From Coxiellaceae bacterium (lineage in GTDB: Bacteria > Pseudomonadota > Gammaproteobacteria > Coxiellales > Coxiellaceae): a stretch of DNA of 64,000 nt. The notes beneath the pieces were generated by a model, which ran no database searches, was not told where the DNA came from, and saw nothing but the letters and a program-made list of their open reading frames with translations. The position numbers and the translations under genes are program-made. The stretch is from positions 1 to 64,000 of the forward strand of contig JAUXWQ010000062.1 in the NCBI GenBank assembly GCA_030680235.1, in the 5' to 3' direction. This document shows, one piece after another, positions 42,096 through 52,451 of this stretch (position 1 is its first letter; every line of letters begins with the position of its first letter).

Positions 42096-44624
42096 CTATA
42101 GCGTCCGTGCGACTTGAACCCGTTCGTAACATTCAATTTGGTCGCCGTTTTTAATATCATTATAATTTTTAACGCCGATACCACATTCCATGCCATTACG
42201 CACTTCACTTGCATCTTCTTTAAAGCGACGCAATGATTCCAATGCGCCCTGATAGATCACAACGTTGTTACGCAATACACGAATGGGAAGACTACGACGC
42301 ACAATGCCATCAATAACCATACAACCCGCAATAGAACCAAATTTTGAGGAACGGAACACTTCACGCACTTGCGCCAAGCCCACAATTTTCTCATCAAATT
42401 TTGGCGCTAATAAGCCAGTCATCGCCGATTTAATTTCATCAATCAAATCATAAATAATGCTGTAATAACGCAAATCAACAGATTCTTTTTCAACCAATGC
42501 ACGCGCACCTGCATCCGCACGCACATTAAATCCAAGCACAACCGCATTCGATGCCATTGCCAAATTAATATCCGATTCTGTAATACCACCTACCGCAGAA
42601 GAAATAATAACTACTTTTACTTCAGGCGTTGATAACTTCATTAATGAATCTTGAAGCGCTTCTAATGAACCTTGAACATCGGCTTTCAATACCACATTCA
42701 GAATGGCTTGCTCAGAACCAATATTTGAAAATAAGTTTTCAAGACGCATCGCATGCTGTTTAGCCAAACGCACATCACGATGCTTACCATGACGGAAACT
42801 TGCAATTTCTCGCGCTTTACGTTCATTCGGCACAACAATCGCCTCATCACCCGCCGTCGGCACAGCAGATAAACCCAATACTTCAACAGGAATAGACGGA
42901 CCTACCGATTCAACAGGCTTGCCATTGTCGCCAATCATGGCGCGAATACGGCCAAATTCATGACCCGCCAATAAAATATCCCCTTTTTTCAATACACCAC
43001 TCGTTACAAGAATGGTTGCAACAGGGCCACGGCCTTTATCCAATCGTGATTCCAACACAACACCATGTGCCATACCTGTATTCGGTGCTTTTAATTCCAA
43101 GACTTCCGCTTGTAATAAAATACCTTCAAGCAAAGCATCCACACCATCTCCTGTTTTAGCAGAGATGTAATGGAATTGCGTGTCGCCACCCCACTCTTCA
43201 GAAATAATGTCATGCTGTGATAATTCTGTTTTTACACGATCCAAATCTTTATCGTGCTTATCCATCTTATTAATCGCAACAACGACGGGTACTTTTGCCG
43301 CTTTCGCATGCTTAATTGCTTCAATCGTTTGCGGTTTTACACCATCATCAGCAGCAACAACAAGCACAACGATATCCGTGCATTGCGCACCACGTGCACG
43401 CATCGCTGTAAACGCTTCGTGACCTGGCGTATCTAAAAAGGTAATGGTTCCACGCGGTGTATCGACGTGATACGCACCAATATGCTGCGTAATACCACCC
43501 GCTTCACCCGCCGTTACTTTCGTACGACGAATATAATCGAGCAATGATGTTTTACCATGATCGACATGGCCCATAATGGTAACAACAGGTGGGCGATCAA
43601 CCGCTTCACGGTTCACGTCTTCTTTATAATCTAACAAGCCCTCTTCAATCGCATTTTCTTTTGTTGCTATCCCTTTGTGTCCCATTTCTTCAACAAGCAA
43701 CATCGCGGTATCTTGATCAATAGGTTGGTTGATGGTCACAATCGCACCCATTTTCATCATCACTTTGATGACTTCAGCGGCTTTTACTGACATTTTTTGT
43801 GCCAATTCACCCACAGTGATCATTTCTGGAATGCTGACTTCATGCGTAACAGGCGTCACTGGTTTTGCAAAGCTATGATCAAAAGTGGCTTTTGAATCCG
43901 CTTTACCCTTGAATTTTTTACGACGACGGAAAGAGTGAAATTCACCACCCTCTTCATCATCACCAGCGCTCGGCAACATAGTAATACGATGCGAACGTGG
44001 CGCTGTAAAATCACGCTTTACTGGCTTTTTATTACGCGCACCCGTTTTTCCGTCATCATCAGAATCGTCACCTGCTTTTCCACGTTTTGTTTTCTTACCT
44101 AAAACATCTTGAGAAGGAGAGGGAGCAGCAACAGATTCTGCTTTCTTCAGTTTATCCAAAACAACAGGCTGACCTGGCTTAATCTCAGATTTTTGCACTG
44201 TTTCAACCACTGCCTCTATCGGCTTTGAAACAACTGGCTGCTCTTCCACAGGAGCGGGTGTAGGCGCAGTTTCTACCACACGCGGTGTAGATACTTCTGT
44301 AACAACGGTCGGTGGCTTAATCACACGTTTCGTGCGCACTTCTACGCTCACACTTTTTTTATTCTGTGTGACAACACCCCCACTTTGACGCACTTGGCGT
44401 GGCTGCATTGTTAATGTTGAACGCGTCGTTGTCGTCGCTAACGCAGGCTTTTCATCGCTCACACGCCGGCTTTTTAAGTGCAATAATAACTTTCGTTTTT
44501 CATCGTCAGAAATAGCTTGATCATCGCTTGTTACGATAACGCCCGCTTCTTTCAATTGTTCTTTTAAACGCTCTGGCGTCGTGCGAACGAGGTCTGCGAG
44601 TTGCTTAATTGTTACAGTTGCCAT
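42096..44624 (-). CDS. infB: Translation initiation factor IF-2
   Basis: An 842-residue GTPase that brings initiator tRNA to the ribosome. It has an N-terminal IF2 motif ([20 protein letters not shown]), a long charged linker, then the G domain: G1 [10 protein letters not shown]3 DTPGHEAF, G4 NKMD. C-terminal beta-barrel and fMet-tRNA-binding domains follow ([20 protein letters not shown]). It follows nusA across a family A hairpin. Confidence 0.97.
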   Translation of the reverse strand: MATVTIKQLADLVRTTPERLKEQLKEAGVIVTSDDQAISDDEKRKLLLHLKSRRVSDEKPALATTTTRSTLTMQPRQVRQSGGVVTQNKKSVSVEVRTKRVIKPPTVVTEVSTPRVVETAPTPAPVEEQPVVSKPIEAVVETVQKSEIKPGQPVVLDKLKKAESVAAPSPSQDVLGKKTKRGKAGDDSDDDGKTGARNKKPVKRDFTAPRSHRITMLPSAGDDEEGGEFHSFRRRKKFKGKADSKATFDHSFAKPVTPVTHEVSIPEMITVGELAQKMSVKAAEVIKVMMKMGAIVTINQPIDQDTAMLLVEEMGHKGIATKENAIEEGLLDYKEDVNREAVDRPPVVTIMGHVDHGKTSLLDYIRRTKVTAGEAGGITQHIGAYHVDTPRGTITFLDTPGHEAFTAMRARGAQCTDIVVLVVAADDGVKPQTIEAIKHAKAAKVPVVVAINKMDKHDKDLDRVKTELSQHDIISEEWGGDTQFHYISAKTGDGVDALLEGILLQAEVLELKAPNTGMAHGVVLESRLDKGRGPVATILVTSGVLKKGDILLAGHEFGRIRAMIGDNGKPVESVGPSIPVEVLGLSAVPTAGDEAIVVPNERKAREIASFRHGKHRDVRLAKQHAMRLENLFSNIGSEQAILNVVLKADVQGSLEALQDSLMKLSTPEVKVVIISSAVGGITESDINLAMASNAVVLGFNVRADAGARALVEKESVDLRYYSIIYDLIDEIKSAMTGLLAPKFDEKIVGLAQVREVFRSSKFGSIAGCMVIDGIVRRSLPIRVLRNNVVIYQGALESLRRFKEDASEVRNGMECGIGVKNYNDIKNGDQIECYERVQVARTL

Positions 44625-44645
44625 ATTTTTTTAATCTCTGTTTAC

Positions 44646-44726
44646 AGTGAGTGTGCGTGTGAATGTGCGTGTGCGCGTGAGTGTCAGAGGTACAATCAAA
44701 TTTAAACCTCTGACACGCACACTCAC
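44646..44726. repeat. Family A element with GTGCGT tails, nusA-infB gap
   Basis: The left arm GTGAGTGTGCGTGTGAATGT, GCGTGTGCGCGTGAGTGTCA, GAGGTACAATC pairs with AACCTCTGACACGCACACTC, ACCC at the right. The tails have changed to GTGCGT/GTGAGT units while still pairing, like the pyrH-tsf copy. It ends two bases from the nusA stop triplet. Confidence 0.88.
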
Positions 44727-44728
44727 CC

Positions 44729-46210
44729 TTATTGAAACCAATGCGCACGCGCTTTCATAATTAAATCAGCCGCAGCCTCTTTATCAAAACCAAACATATC
44801 ATTTAATTCATCAACAGATAACTCTGCCAATTCATCACGCGTATTAATGCCTTTTGCCATTAACTCTGAAGCTAACTCTGATGTCATGCCTTCAACCGCC
44901 AATAAATCATATTGATCAGGTTCATCACCACCCAACAGTTCTTGTGTCAACAACACATCACTTGCGCGCTGCTGTAGGGCTTCGGCTAATTGATCATCAA
45001 AACCTTCAACCGCTTTTAATTCATCAATTGGCACATACGCAACATCTTCTAAAGAGGTAAAGCCTTCTGCGACCAACACATCAGCAACACTACCATCAAT
45101 TTCCAATTTCTCGACAAACATTTCTCTATGTTTTGACGATTCATTGGCTTCTTTGGTCGTTGCGTCTTGCTCTGTCATCACATTGAGCGTCCAACCGGTT
45201 AGTTCGCTTGCAAGACGTACGTTTTGACCTGCACGACCAATCGCTTGCGCTAATTGATCTTCTGTCACGACGATATCCATCGTGTGCGTTTCTTCATCCA
45301 TTACAATCGACGATACTTCTGAAGGTGCCATCGCATTGATGACCAGTTGCGCTGCATTATCATCCCACAAAATAATATCAATACGTTCGCCCGCCAATTC
45401 ATTCGACACGGCTTGTACGCGCGCACCACGCATACCCACGCATGCACCAATTGGATCAATACGACCATCATTGGTTTTAACCGCAATTTTTGCACGAGAA
45501 CCTGGATCACGCGCAGCACCCATAATGGTAATCACTTCTTCACCAATTTCAGGCACTTCAATTTTAAATAATTCAATCAAGAATTCAGGTGCAACACGGC
45601 TTAACGATAATTGAGGGCCGCGTTTTTCACGACGCAATTCTTTTAAGTAAACACGAATGCGATCGTTCACACGAAATGCTTCGCGTGGAATCATATCTTC
45701 ACGTAACAATAAACCTTCAGCATTATCACCCATATCTAAAATGGCATGATCACGTGTCACACGTTTAACCGTGCCGATCATTAAGGTACCGACTTTCGCT
45801 TGATGCTGTGACAAGATTTTTTCACGTTCTGCTTCACGTACTTTTTGTACTAATACCTGCTTGGTTTGTTGTGCAGCAATACGGCCAAACTCAGGATTTT
45901 CCGCAAGTTCTTCAACAAAATCACCTACCGCCAAATCTGCATTGATTTCTTGCGCTTTCGACAAAGTAATAACTTGCTCTGGAAATTCACGCATTGCCGC
46001 TTCTTCTTCAGAAACCACTTCCCAACGACGATACGTAGCATAATCACCTGTTTTACGATCAATCGCTACACGAATTAAAGGCGTTTCTGGGTGATAACGT
46101 CGCGCAGCAGTTGAAGCGAGCGCCAACTCAATCGCTTCAAAAATAACTTCTTCTTCAACACCACGCTCATTTGCAATGGATTGCGCAATTAACAAAATAT
46201 CTTTACTCAT
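44729..46210 (-). CDS. nusA: Transcription termination/antitermination factor NusA
   Basis: About 493 residues from the ATG at 46210, which has GAGGTGAG upstream; a start at 46237 would overlap rimP. It shows an N-terminal RNAP-binding domain, S1 domain (LMIGTVKRVTRDHAILDMGD), KH domains (PIGACVGMRGARVQAVSNEL and LAQAIGRAGQNVRLASELTG), and two C-terminal acidic helix-hairpin-helix repeats, as in E. coli NusA. It sits between rimP and infB. Confidence 0.97.
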   Translation of the reverse strand: MSKDILLIAQSIANERGVEEEVIFEAIELALASTAARRYHPETPLIRVAIDRKTGDYATYRRWEVVSEEEAAMREFPEQVITLSKAQEINADLAVGDFVEELAENPEFGRIAAQQTKQVLVQKVREAEREKILSQHQAKVGTLMIGTVKRVTRDHAILDMGDNAEGLLLREDMIPREAFRVNDRIRVYLKELRREKRGPQLSLSRVAPEFLIELFKIEVPEIGEEVITIMGAARDPGSRAKIAVKTNDGRIDPIGACVGMRGARVQAVSNELAGERIDIILWDDNAAQLVINAMAPSEVSSIVMDEETHTMDIVVTEDQLAQAIGRAGQNVRLASELTGWTLNVMTEQDATTKEANESSKHREMFVEKLEIDGSVADVLVAEGFTSLEDVAYVPIDELKAVEGFDDQLAEALQQRASDVLLTQELLGGDEPDQYDLLAVEGMTSELASELMAKGINTRDELAELSVDELNDMFGFDKEAAADLIMKARAHWFQ

Positions 46211-46220
46211 CGTCTCACCT

Positions 46221-46667
46221 CTATCGTACAAAAACATTCGCTTTTTGAATATCGCTTAACGTTACCTGCATTGTTTCTTTATTTAAGATTAAATAAAGTG
46301 TGTCACCCTCTACTTTTTCAATTGTCGCAATACCGCTTTTGTGCGCATGGGGCGCACGGAATTTTACTTTAATCTCAGCGCCAATATAGCGTGTAAAATG
46401 GGGGATTGTCGACAAAACACGATCCATACCCGGGGAAGAGATCTCTAATTGATATTCTGTCTTGATAGGATCTTCCACATCCAAAATAGCACCAATTTCA
46501 CGACTTATTAACGCACAGTCTTCGAGTGATACGCCTTTTTCAAGGTTATCAACCGTTACACGCAATAATGAATGGCGACCACTATGATGCACTTCACAAG
46601 ACCATATTTCAAAGCCATGAGATTGAATCACGGGTTCGATTAACGCACGAATATGTTGGTCTAGCAT
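46221..46667 (-). CDS. rimP: Ribosome maturation factor RimP
   Basis: A 148-residue protein needed for 30S assembly. It shows LIEPVIQSHGFEIWSCEV, LLRVTVDN, ISREIGAILDVEDPI and YQLEISSPGMDRVL, the family hallmarks. An AGGA site precedes the ATG. It is downstream of the initiator tRNA and followed ten bases later by nusA, as in E. coli. Confidence 0.97.
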   Translation of the reverse strand: MLDQHIRALIEPVIQSHGFEIWSCEVHHSGRHSLLRVTVDNLEKGVSLEDCALISREIGAILDVEDPIKTEYQLEISSPGMDRVLSTIPHFTRYIGAEIKVKFRAPHAHKSGIATIEKVEGDTLYLILNKETMQVTLSDIQKANVFVR

Positions 46668-46684
46668 AGCTATATATCCTGCAA

Positions 46685-46727
46685 ATTACGTCCGCGGCTC
46701 GCATCAAACACCCTGCGGCTCACATAA
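46685..46727. repeat. Family B right-half fragment, tRNA-fMet/rimP gap
   Basis: TTACGTCCGCGGCTCGCATC, AAACACCCTGCGGCTCACAT is a partial or degraded copy of the family B right half (CGCGCGGCTCGCATCAAA). The upstream bases AATTACGTCC also occur again at about 46806-46816, a local duplication. Confidence 0.5.
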
Positions 46728-46736
46728 AAAATCCAT

Positions 46737-46759
46737 AAAAAAAGGGGCAAAAGCCCCTT
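46737..46759 (-). terminator. Rho-independent terminator after the initiator tRNA
   Basis: On the minus strand AAGGGGC, loop TTTT, GCCCCTT is followed by seven T. The stem is short but GC-rich with a good U-run. It lies about 65 bases downstream of the tRNA and upstream of rimP, so it could partly end tRNA transcription, as known for the metY leader region in E. coli. Confidence 0.85.
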
Positions 46760-46824
46760 CTTCAAAAACCGCCATAAGTGCAACGGTTTCATTATGTTAA
46801 GACGTAAATTACGTCCCACACAGA

Positions 46825-46901
<77 letters not shown>

Positions 46902-46979
46902 ATAATCAAGTGCAGTGATACTAATCGGAAATCACCCAAAAGACAAGGTGTTTTTACAGGTTTGTTGTATACTCCGCCC

Positions 46980-48047
46980 ATGAACACAAAACAAAAAATC
47001 TTAGTGGGCCTTTCCGGTGGCGTTGATTCTGCCGTCACAGCATTATTGCTAAAAGAACAAGGACATAGCGTTGCCGGCTGTTACATGCAAAACTGGATGG
47101 CTGAAAAAGACGATCCGTACTGTAGTGCAGAACAAGATTTAACAGATGCTAAAAAAGTCTGCGATCAGCTGCAAATCCCTTTTCATCTTGTGAATTTTTC
47201 CAAAGAATACTGGGACAACGTCTTTCAATATTGCTTAGACGAATTTGTTGCAGGTCGCACACCGAACCCTGACATTTGGTGCAATCAATTTATTAAATTT
47301 GATGTGTTTTTAAAGCACGCCATTGCACTTGGCTTTGATTTTTTAGCAACAGGCCACTACGCACGAAAACACCCTACGCAATTATTAAAGGCGCATGATA
47401 AAAATAAAGACCAAACGTATTTTTTATACACCCTCACCCAAGAAAAATTATCACGCGCCTTATTTCCACTCGGCGAATTAAATAAACCCGACGTTCGACA
47501 TATTGCTAAAAAAGCAGGCTTACTAAACGCCGAAAAAAAAGACAGCACCGGCATTTGTTTTATTGGCGAACGTAAATTTAAAAATTTCTTGCAAGATTTC
47601 ATTTTGGCAAAACCCGGCTTGATTAAAACCGTTGATGGCAAAATCATTGGAAAACACGACGGATTAATGTTTTATACCTTAGGACAACGCAAAGGCTTAC
47701 ATATCGGCGGCCTTAAAAATGCAGATGATTCACCCTGGTTTGTTGTCGCAAAGCATATTGATACAAACGAATTAATCGTAGGACAAGGTCACGATCATCC
47801 GCTATTATTTTCATCTGAATTAACCTGCGAAAAATTAAATTGGATTTCAGGTAAAGCACCCACGCATTTAAACTGTAGCGCGAAAACACGTTATCGACAA
47901 ACCGATCAAACATGTACCGTGACACAAATTGAAAATGACCGTTATCGTGTCCAATTTGATGAACCACAACGCGCTATTACACCCGGACAATCCGTTGTCT
48001 TTTACGATGGCGAGGTTTGCTTGGGTGGTGGGCTTATTCAAACATAA
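46980..48047 (+). CDS. mnmA: tRNA-specific 2-thiouridylase MnmA
   Basis: About 355 residues from the ATG at 46980. It adds sulfur to U34 of Lys, Glu and Gln tRNAs. It shows the PP-loop [18 protein letters not shown], the catalytic cysteines in [12 protein letters not shown] and [13 protein letters not shown], and the central [18 protein letters not shown]. The frame could open at a TTG at 46962 but lacks support. It diverges from the initiator tRNA. Confidence 0.96.
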   Translation: MNTKQKILVGLSGGVDSAVTALLLKEQGHSVAGCYMQNWMAEKDDPYCSAEQDLTDAKKVCDQLQIPFHLVNFSKEYWDNVFQYCLDEFVAGRTPNPDIWCNQFIKFDVFLKHAIALGFDFLATGHYARKHPTQLLKAHDKNKDQTYFLYTLTQEKLSRALFPLGELNKPDVRHIAKKAGLLNAEKKDSTGICFIGERKFKNFLQDFILAKPGLIKTVDGKIIGKHDGLMFYTLGQRKGLHIGGLKNADDSPWFVVAKHIDTNELIVGQGHDHPLLFSSELTCEKLNWISGKAPTHLNCSAKTRYRQTDQTCTVTQIENDRYRVQFDEPQRAITPGQSVVFYDGEVCLGGGLIQT

Positions 48048-48057
48048 GGAGAGCTCA

Positions 48058-48900
48058 ATGCGTAATCCCGGCACTGTTTTTTTATACTATTGGAAAAAAA
48101 CGGCTTACTCGGATGCACACGTTACCACCCGCTTTTTTTCACCCAATGACACAAAAAATCATCTTGGGTTTTGGCCGCTCATACAAACTACTAACACCAG
48201 CATTGCTTGTAAAGCTTGCTTTACAGATACTTTAGAAACAGATTATTTAATTATTGGATTGCGCGCACTCTCTTATAAAACATTCCTTAAAAAAAATATT
48301 GCAGCCCCATTGGGCATTGGCGTTTATCTTGGCATTATCGATGCTTTAACCAATTTTGAATTGTCTGATCAGGATGACAAAAATACCATCGAACAAAGAC
48401 TATTTGCTTATGCAGAAAATTGGAAGGTAGGCTTTGAGCTTGAAAGCATGCAGTTATCGCCACTTGAAAAAACACAGCTAACCATATTGTGCGATATTCT
48501 TGCAGAAAAAATAACAGGGCTTTCTTGTGAAAAGGCTCTAATAGAAGAAATTGTTTATCTTGGCTCACCCACAGCGTGTATTCAATTGAATAATCTTAAT
48601 GTTTTAAAAATGGAGGATTTTTTTCAGTCACTTAAAAAATTGTACGACGCGAAAAAATTAAACTGGTGCACCCAGGTAGGCCAAGAAAAGGGCGTTTCGC
48701 AACATCAGTGTGCGAGCATTATCTTTGAACTTTTCGAAGCGGGCGGTATTTCAGATTACACCAGAAAATATAAAACGCCCCGTACGCGTTTTTTTCAAAA
48801 AGTGATGATAAACCCCGACAACCTTTATGCTATGGCAAAGCATGTAGTAGCAGTACAAGAAGCACCTGAAAAACAAGGGTGTACATGCTCGATGATGTAG
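48058..48900 (+). CDS. Orphan 280-residue protein ending in a CaaX-like tetrapeptide
   Basis: Not recognised. AAGGAGAG lies just before the ATG at 48058; a longer frame from 47929 lies inside mnmA and is rejected. The N-terminus (MRNPGTVFLYYWKKTAYSDA) has no signal peptide and contains HLGFWPLIQ; the rest is mostly helical with many leucines. The last eight residues are QGCTCSMM. The final CSMM fits the eukaryotic CaaX farnesylation pattern, with a second cysteine two residues before it. Such ends are known in secreted Legionella effectors such as AnkB. It starts ten bases after mnmA and is followed by mfd. Host-directed function is inferred. Confidence 0.65.
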   Translation: MRNPGTVFLYYWKKTAYSDAHVTTRFFSPNDTKNHLGFWPLIQTTNTSIACKACFTDTLETDYLIIGLRALSYKTFLKKNIAAPLGIGVYLGIIDALTNFELSDQDDKNTIEQRLFAYAENWKVGFELESMQLSPLEKTQLTILCDILAEKITGLSCEKALIEEIVYLGSPTACIQLNNLNVLKMEDFFQSLKKLYDAKKLNWCTQVGQEKGVSQHQCASIIFELFEAGGISDYTRKYKTPRTRFFQKVMINPDNLYAMAKHVVAVQEAPEKQGCTCSMM

Positions 48901-48976
48901 CAATTTTGGCGTCCTGCATTAGTATTGGAAAACGCAGGGCTTTCTCGTTAAAATCTTTCAATTTGAGCGATGAGTC

Positions 48977-51900
48977 ATGCATATCAATCCCCTTTCTCCC
49001 CCCCTTCCCCGCGAACACGACAACAAGATCACTTGGGACGGATTGTCCGGCGCCGCTGTTAGCTTATCGATTGCCAATTTCGCAGAGACTGCAAAAAGGC
49101 CCGTAATTGTTATCACACCCGATGCACATACAGCAGAAAGGCTATTTCAAGAAATTCAATTTTTTTTAAATGAACGGCATGCTGAACCCAACGCACATGC
49201 TTCCATTGCTGTTTCTTTGTTTTCTGACAGAGAAACCTTGCCTTATGATCATTTTTCACCGCATGAAGATTTAACGTCTGAACGCTTACGCATTTTATCG
49301 CAATTACCGCATTTAAAAAAAGGCATTGTGATTACTGCTATTTCAACAATAATGCATCGTCTGCCACCCCTCTCTTTTATTCACGCACACCGTTTTAATT
49401 GGAAAATAAAAGATATTCTCGACTTATCTGAGACACAAAAAAATTTAGCGGATGCTGGTTATCGTCATGTCGAACAAGTGATTCAACATGGCGAGTTTGC
49501 TGTGCGCGGCGCCATTATTGATATTTTCCCAATGGGATCAAACACTCCTTTTCGCATAGAATTATTTGACAATGAAATTGAAAGCATTCGTACCTTCGAC
49601 ATTGATACACAAACCTCGATTGAAAAAATTAATGCCATTCAATTATTACCTGCACACGAATATCCTTTGACAGAAGAGGCCGTTTCCCATTTTCGGACAC
49701 AATGGCGCGCCAAATTTCCCGGAAATCCTACTGAATCACCGATCTACCAACACACCAGCAAAGGACAACCGATTGGCGGTATTGAATATTATTTACCGCT
49801 TTTTTTTGAAACCATGGCAACGTTTTTTGATTACTGCCCAAAAAGCAGTGTGAGCGTGAGCGTGAACATGAGTGAACACGCGAGTAAATTTTGGAACGAC
49901 ATTCAAACACGTTATGAACAATTGAATGTTGATAAAACACGACCCCTCTGCAATCCAGAAGAGATTTTCACACCAGTCAATGAATTATTCATGAAAATGA
50001 AAGCATTCACACAAATCCAGATTGCTCACACTCACGCTCCCACTGACATAGCTGTCGATCACCGTAATAAAAATCCACTCGAAAAATTACAACACTTTAT
50101 CGATACAAAACCCGGCAAAGTTTTAATCTGTGCGGAATCAACAGGACGCCGCGAAATCATTGTGGAATTATTTAAAAAAAATCATATTGCCATTACTCTC
50201 ATTAAAGACTGGCAAACATTTTTAAATTTACCTGCTGACGCACCCATTGCATTAACTATTGCCCCCATTACTTCAGCACTTTTTTTACCGAATGAAAAAA
50301 TATCGCTTATCACCGAAACACAATTATTTGGTCACCAAAGTATACCAACCCGCCGTATAAAAAAACGCGCACAAGACCCAGATAGTATTATTCGCAGTCT
50401 TGCCGAACTAGAAATTGGCGCGCGTGTCGTACACATCGATCACGGCATTGGAAAATATATTGGTCTTGAAAAAATTGTAACGGATAACGTGGAATCAGAA
50501 TATGTCACACTCGAATATGCTGATCGTGATCGTATCTACGTTCCCATCACATCATTACATTTAATTAGCCGCTTTGCTGCCGCCAATCAGGAAGCGGTTG
50601 CCCTAAATAAATTAGGCACTCAAACCTGGGAAAAAGCGAAGAAAAAAGCAATTGAACAAATTCGCGATGTTGCTGCTGAATTATTAAAAATTTATGCCTT
50701 ACGCGAGGCTGCAAGTGGCTTTGCATTTCCAAAACCCAATGAAGATTTTATTGCTTTTCGCAATGCATTTCCTTTTCAAGAAACAATCGACCAAGAAAAA
50801 GCCATCAACGCCATTATTGATGATATGACCAAAACAAAATGCATGGATCGTTTAGTGTGTGGCGACGTAGGCTTTGGCAAAACAGAGGTCGCCATGCAAG
50901 CCGCATTTTTAGCGGCAAATAGCGGAAAACAAGTGGCTGTATTGGTACCCACCACCCTACTTGCTAACCAGCATGCGCAAAACTTTCAGGACCGCTTTTC
51001 GAATTGGCCAATCAAAATCGCCGTGTTAACACGATTACAAAGCGCAAAAAATCAAAAAGAAACCATTGAGAAACTAAAAACAGGACAAATTGATATTATT
51101 GTCGGCACACATAAATTATTGAATCAAAAAATTCAGTATAAAGATTTAGGATTATTAATTGTTGATGAAGAACACCGTTTTGGTGTTGCCCAAAAAGAAA
51201 AAGTAAAATCCTTGCGTGCACATGTAGATATTTTAACACTGACCGCAACACCCATTCCACGCACACTGAATTTATCTATGACAGGTATGCGCGATTTATC
51301 CATCATTGCAACACCACCTGTGCGTCGACTATCAATTAAAACATTTTTGCATGAATACAATGATGCCTTGATTCGCGAAGCGATTGTGCGTGAAACGATG
51401 CGTGGCGGACAAGTGTATTTTTTACATAATGAAGTCGATACGATGCCCTTATTAAGGCAAAAATTACAAGAAATTGTCCCCGAAGTCAGTATTCAATTTG
51501 CGCACGGACAAATGCCAGAAAAACAATTAGAACGAACAATGAGTGACTTTTATCATCAGCGTTTTCAAGTGTTAATCGCATCTACTATCATTGAATCGGG
51601 CATTGATATTCCTTCTGCCAATACCATTATCATTAACAACGCTAATCAATTTGGATTGGCACAGTTACATCAAATTCGTGGGCGTGTTGGACGCTCGCAC
51701 CACCAAGCTTATGCCTATTTATTGGTGAAAAGTATCAAAGCAATGACAGCAGATGCACAAAGACGACTAGAAGCGATCACTGAGCTAGAGGATTTGGGTG
51801 TTGGTTTTCAGCTAGCTACCCATGATTTAGAAATTCGAGGGGCCGGTGAATTGCTCGGTGAAGAACAAAGCGGACATATGGAAGCGATTGGATTTTCACT

Positions 51901-52411
51901 CTATATGGATTTATTAGACGAAACCGTTAAAGCCTTAAAAGAAGGTCGAAAAGCACCAGAAACTTTTGCACGACATCATGAGCCAGATATTAATTTACAC
52001 ATTCCCGCACTCTTTCCCGAAACTTATATTCACGATGTCCATACGCGCTTAATGCTTTACAAGCGTCTATCACACTGCGAAACTAGCGACGATATTCAAA
52101 TTATTAAAATTGAATTAATTGATCGTTTTGGATTATTACCAGACCCAACAAAAAATTTATTTGCACTTGCTGAATTAAAAATCACTGCAAAAAAATTGGG
52201 TGTTGAAAAAATTGATGTGAACAAAGAGTATGGAACGATTTATTTTAATGAGAGACCCAATATCAATCCAACAATCATTATTCAATTAATTCAAAAACAA
52301 CATCAAATTTATAAGCTGGTAGGTAAAAACACATTGCGGTTCAAAATGCCGCTAGGAAAAATAGAGCAGCGTATTTCCGTCATTGAAGAATTATTACAAA
52401 AACTGAGATAA
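48977..52411 (+). CDS. mfd: Transcription-repair coupling factor Mfd
   Basis: A 1144-residue motor that removes stalled RNA polymerase and recruits UvrA. It has the UvrB-homology N-terminal region (FSDRETLPYDHFSPHEDLTS), the RNAP-interacting domain (ARVVHIDHGIGKYIGLEKI), and the helicase motifs GDVGFGKTEVAMQAAF, VDEEHRFGVAQKEK, LTATPIPRTL and QIRGRVGRSHHQAYAYLL. The C-terminal domain D7 follows. Inside the coding region two arms of a family A-like inverted repeat code for SVSVSV and AHTHAP. The protein stays in register with E. coli Mfd there. Confidence 0.97.
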   Translation: MHINPLSPPLPREHDNKITWDGLSGAAVSLSIANFAETAKRPVIVITPDAHTAERLFQEIQFFLNERHAEPNAHASIAVSLFSDRETLPYDHFSPHEDLTSERLRILSQLPHLKKGIVITAISTIMHRLPPLSFIHAHRFNWKIKDILDLSETQKNLADAGYRHVEQVIQHGEFAVRGAIIDIFPMGSNTPFRIELFDNEIESIRTFDIDTQTSIEKINAIQLLPAHEYPLTEEAVSHFRTQWRAKFPGNPTESPIYQHTSKGQPIGGIEYYLPLFFETMATFFDYCPKSSVSVSVNMSEHASKFWNDIQTRYEQLNVDKTRPLCNPEEIFTPVNELFMKMKAFTQIQIAHTHAPTDIAVDHRNKNPLEKLQHFIDTKPGKVLICAESTGRREIIVELFKKNHIAITLIKDWQTFLNLPADAPIALTIAPITSALFLPNEKISLITETQLFGHQSIPTRRIKKRAQDPDSIIRSLAELEIGARVVHIDHGIGKYIGLEKIVTDNVESEYVTLEYADRDRIYVPITSLHLISRFAAANQEAVALNKLGTQTWEKAKKKAIEQIRDVAAELLKIYALREAASGFAFPKPNEDFIAFRNAFPFQETIDQEKAINAIIDDMTKTKCMDRLVCGDVGFGKTEVAMQAAFLAANSGKQVAVLVPTTLLANQHAQNFQDRFSNWPIKIAVLTRLQSAKNQKETIEKLKTGQIDIIVGTHKLLNQKIQYKDLGLLIVDEEHRFGVAQKEKVKSLRAHVDILTLTATPIPRTLNLSMTGMRDLSIIATPPVRRLSIKTFLHEYNDALIREAIVRETMRGGQVYFLHNEVDTMPLLRQKLQEIVPEVSIQFAHGQMPEKQLERTMSDFYHQRFQVLIASTIIESGIDIPSANTIIINNANQFGLAQLHQIRGRVGRSHHQAYAYLLVKSIKAMTADAQRRLEAITELEDLGVGFQLATHDLEIRGAGELLGEEQSGHMEAIGFSLYMDLLDETVKALKEGRKAPETFARHHEPDINLHIPALFPETYIHDVHTRLMLYKRLSHCETSDDIQIIKIELIDRFGLLPDPTKNLFALAELKITAKKLGVEKIDVNKEYGTIYFNERPNINPTIIIQLIQKQHQIYKLVGKNTLRFKMPLGKIEQRISVIEELLQKLR
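49848..50043. repeat. Family A-like inverted arms inside mfd
   Basis: GTGTGAGCGTGAGCGTG at 49848-49864 pairs with CACACTCACGCTCCCAC at 50027-50043 at 15 of 17 positions. Both use GTGAGC-like hexamer units as in family A tails. They lie 162 bases apart and code for SVSVSV and AHTHAP. The CAGAGG core is missing, so this may be convergent codon use rather than insertion. Confidence 0.45.
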
Positions 52412-52451
52412 TTGGGTTTCAGAAACAATTTTCAAAAAAACAAGGATTTTT

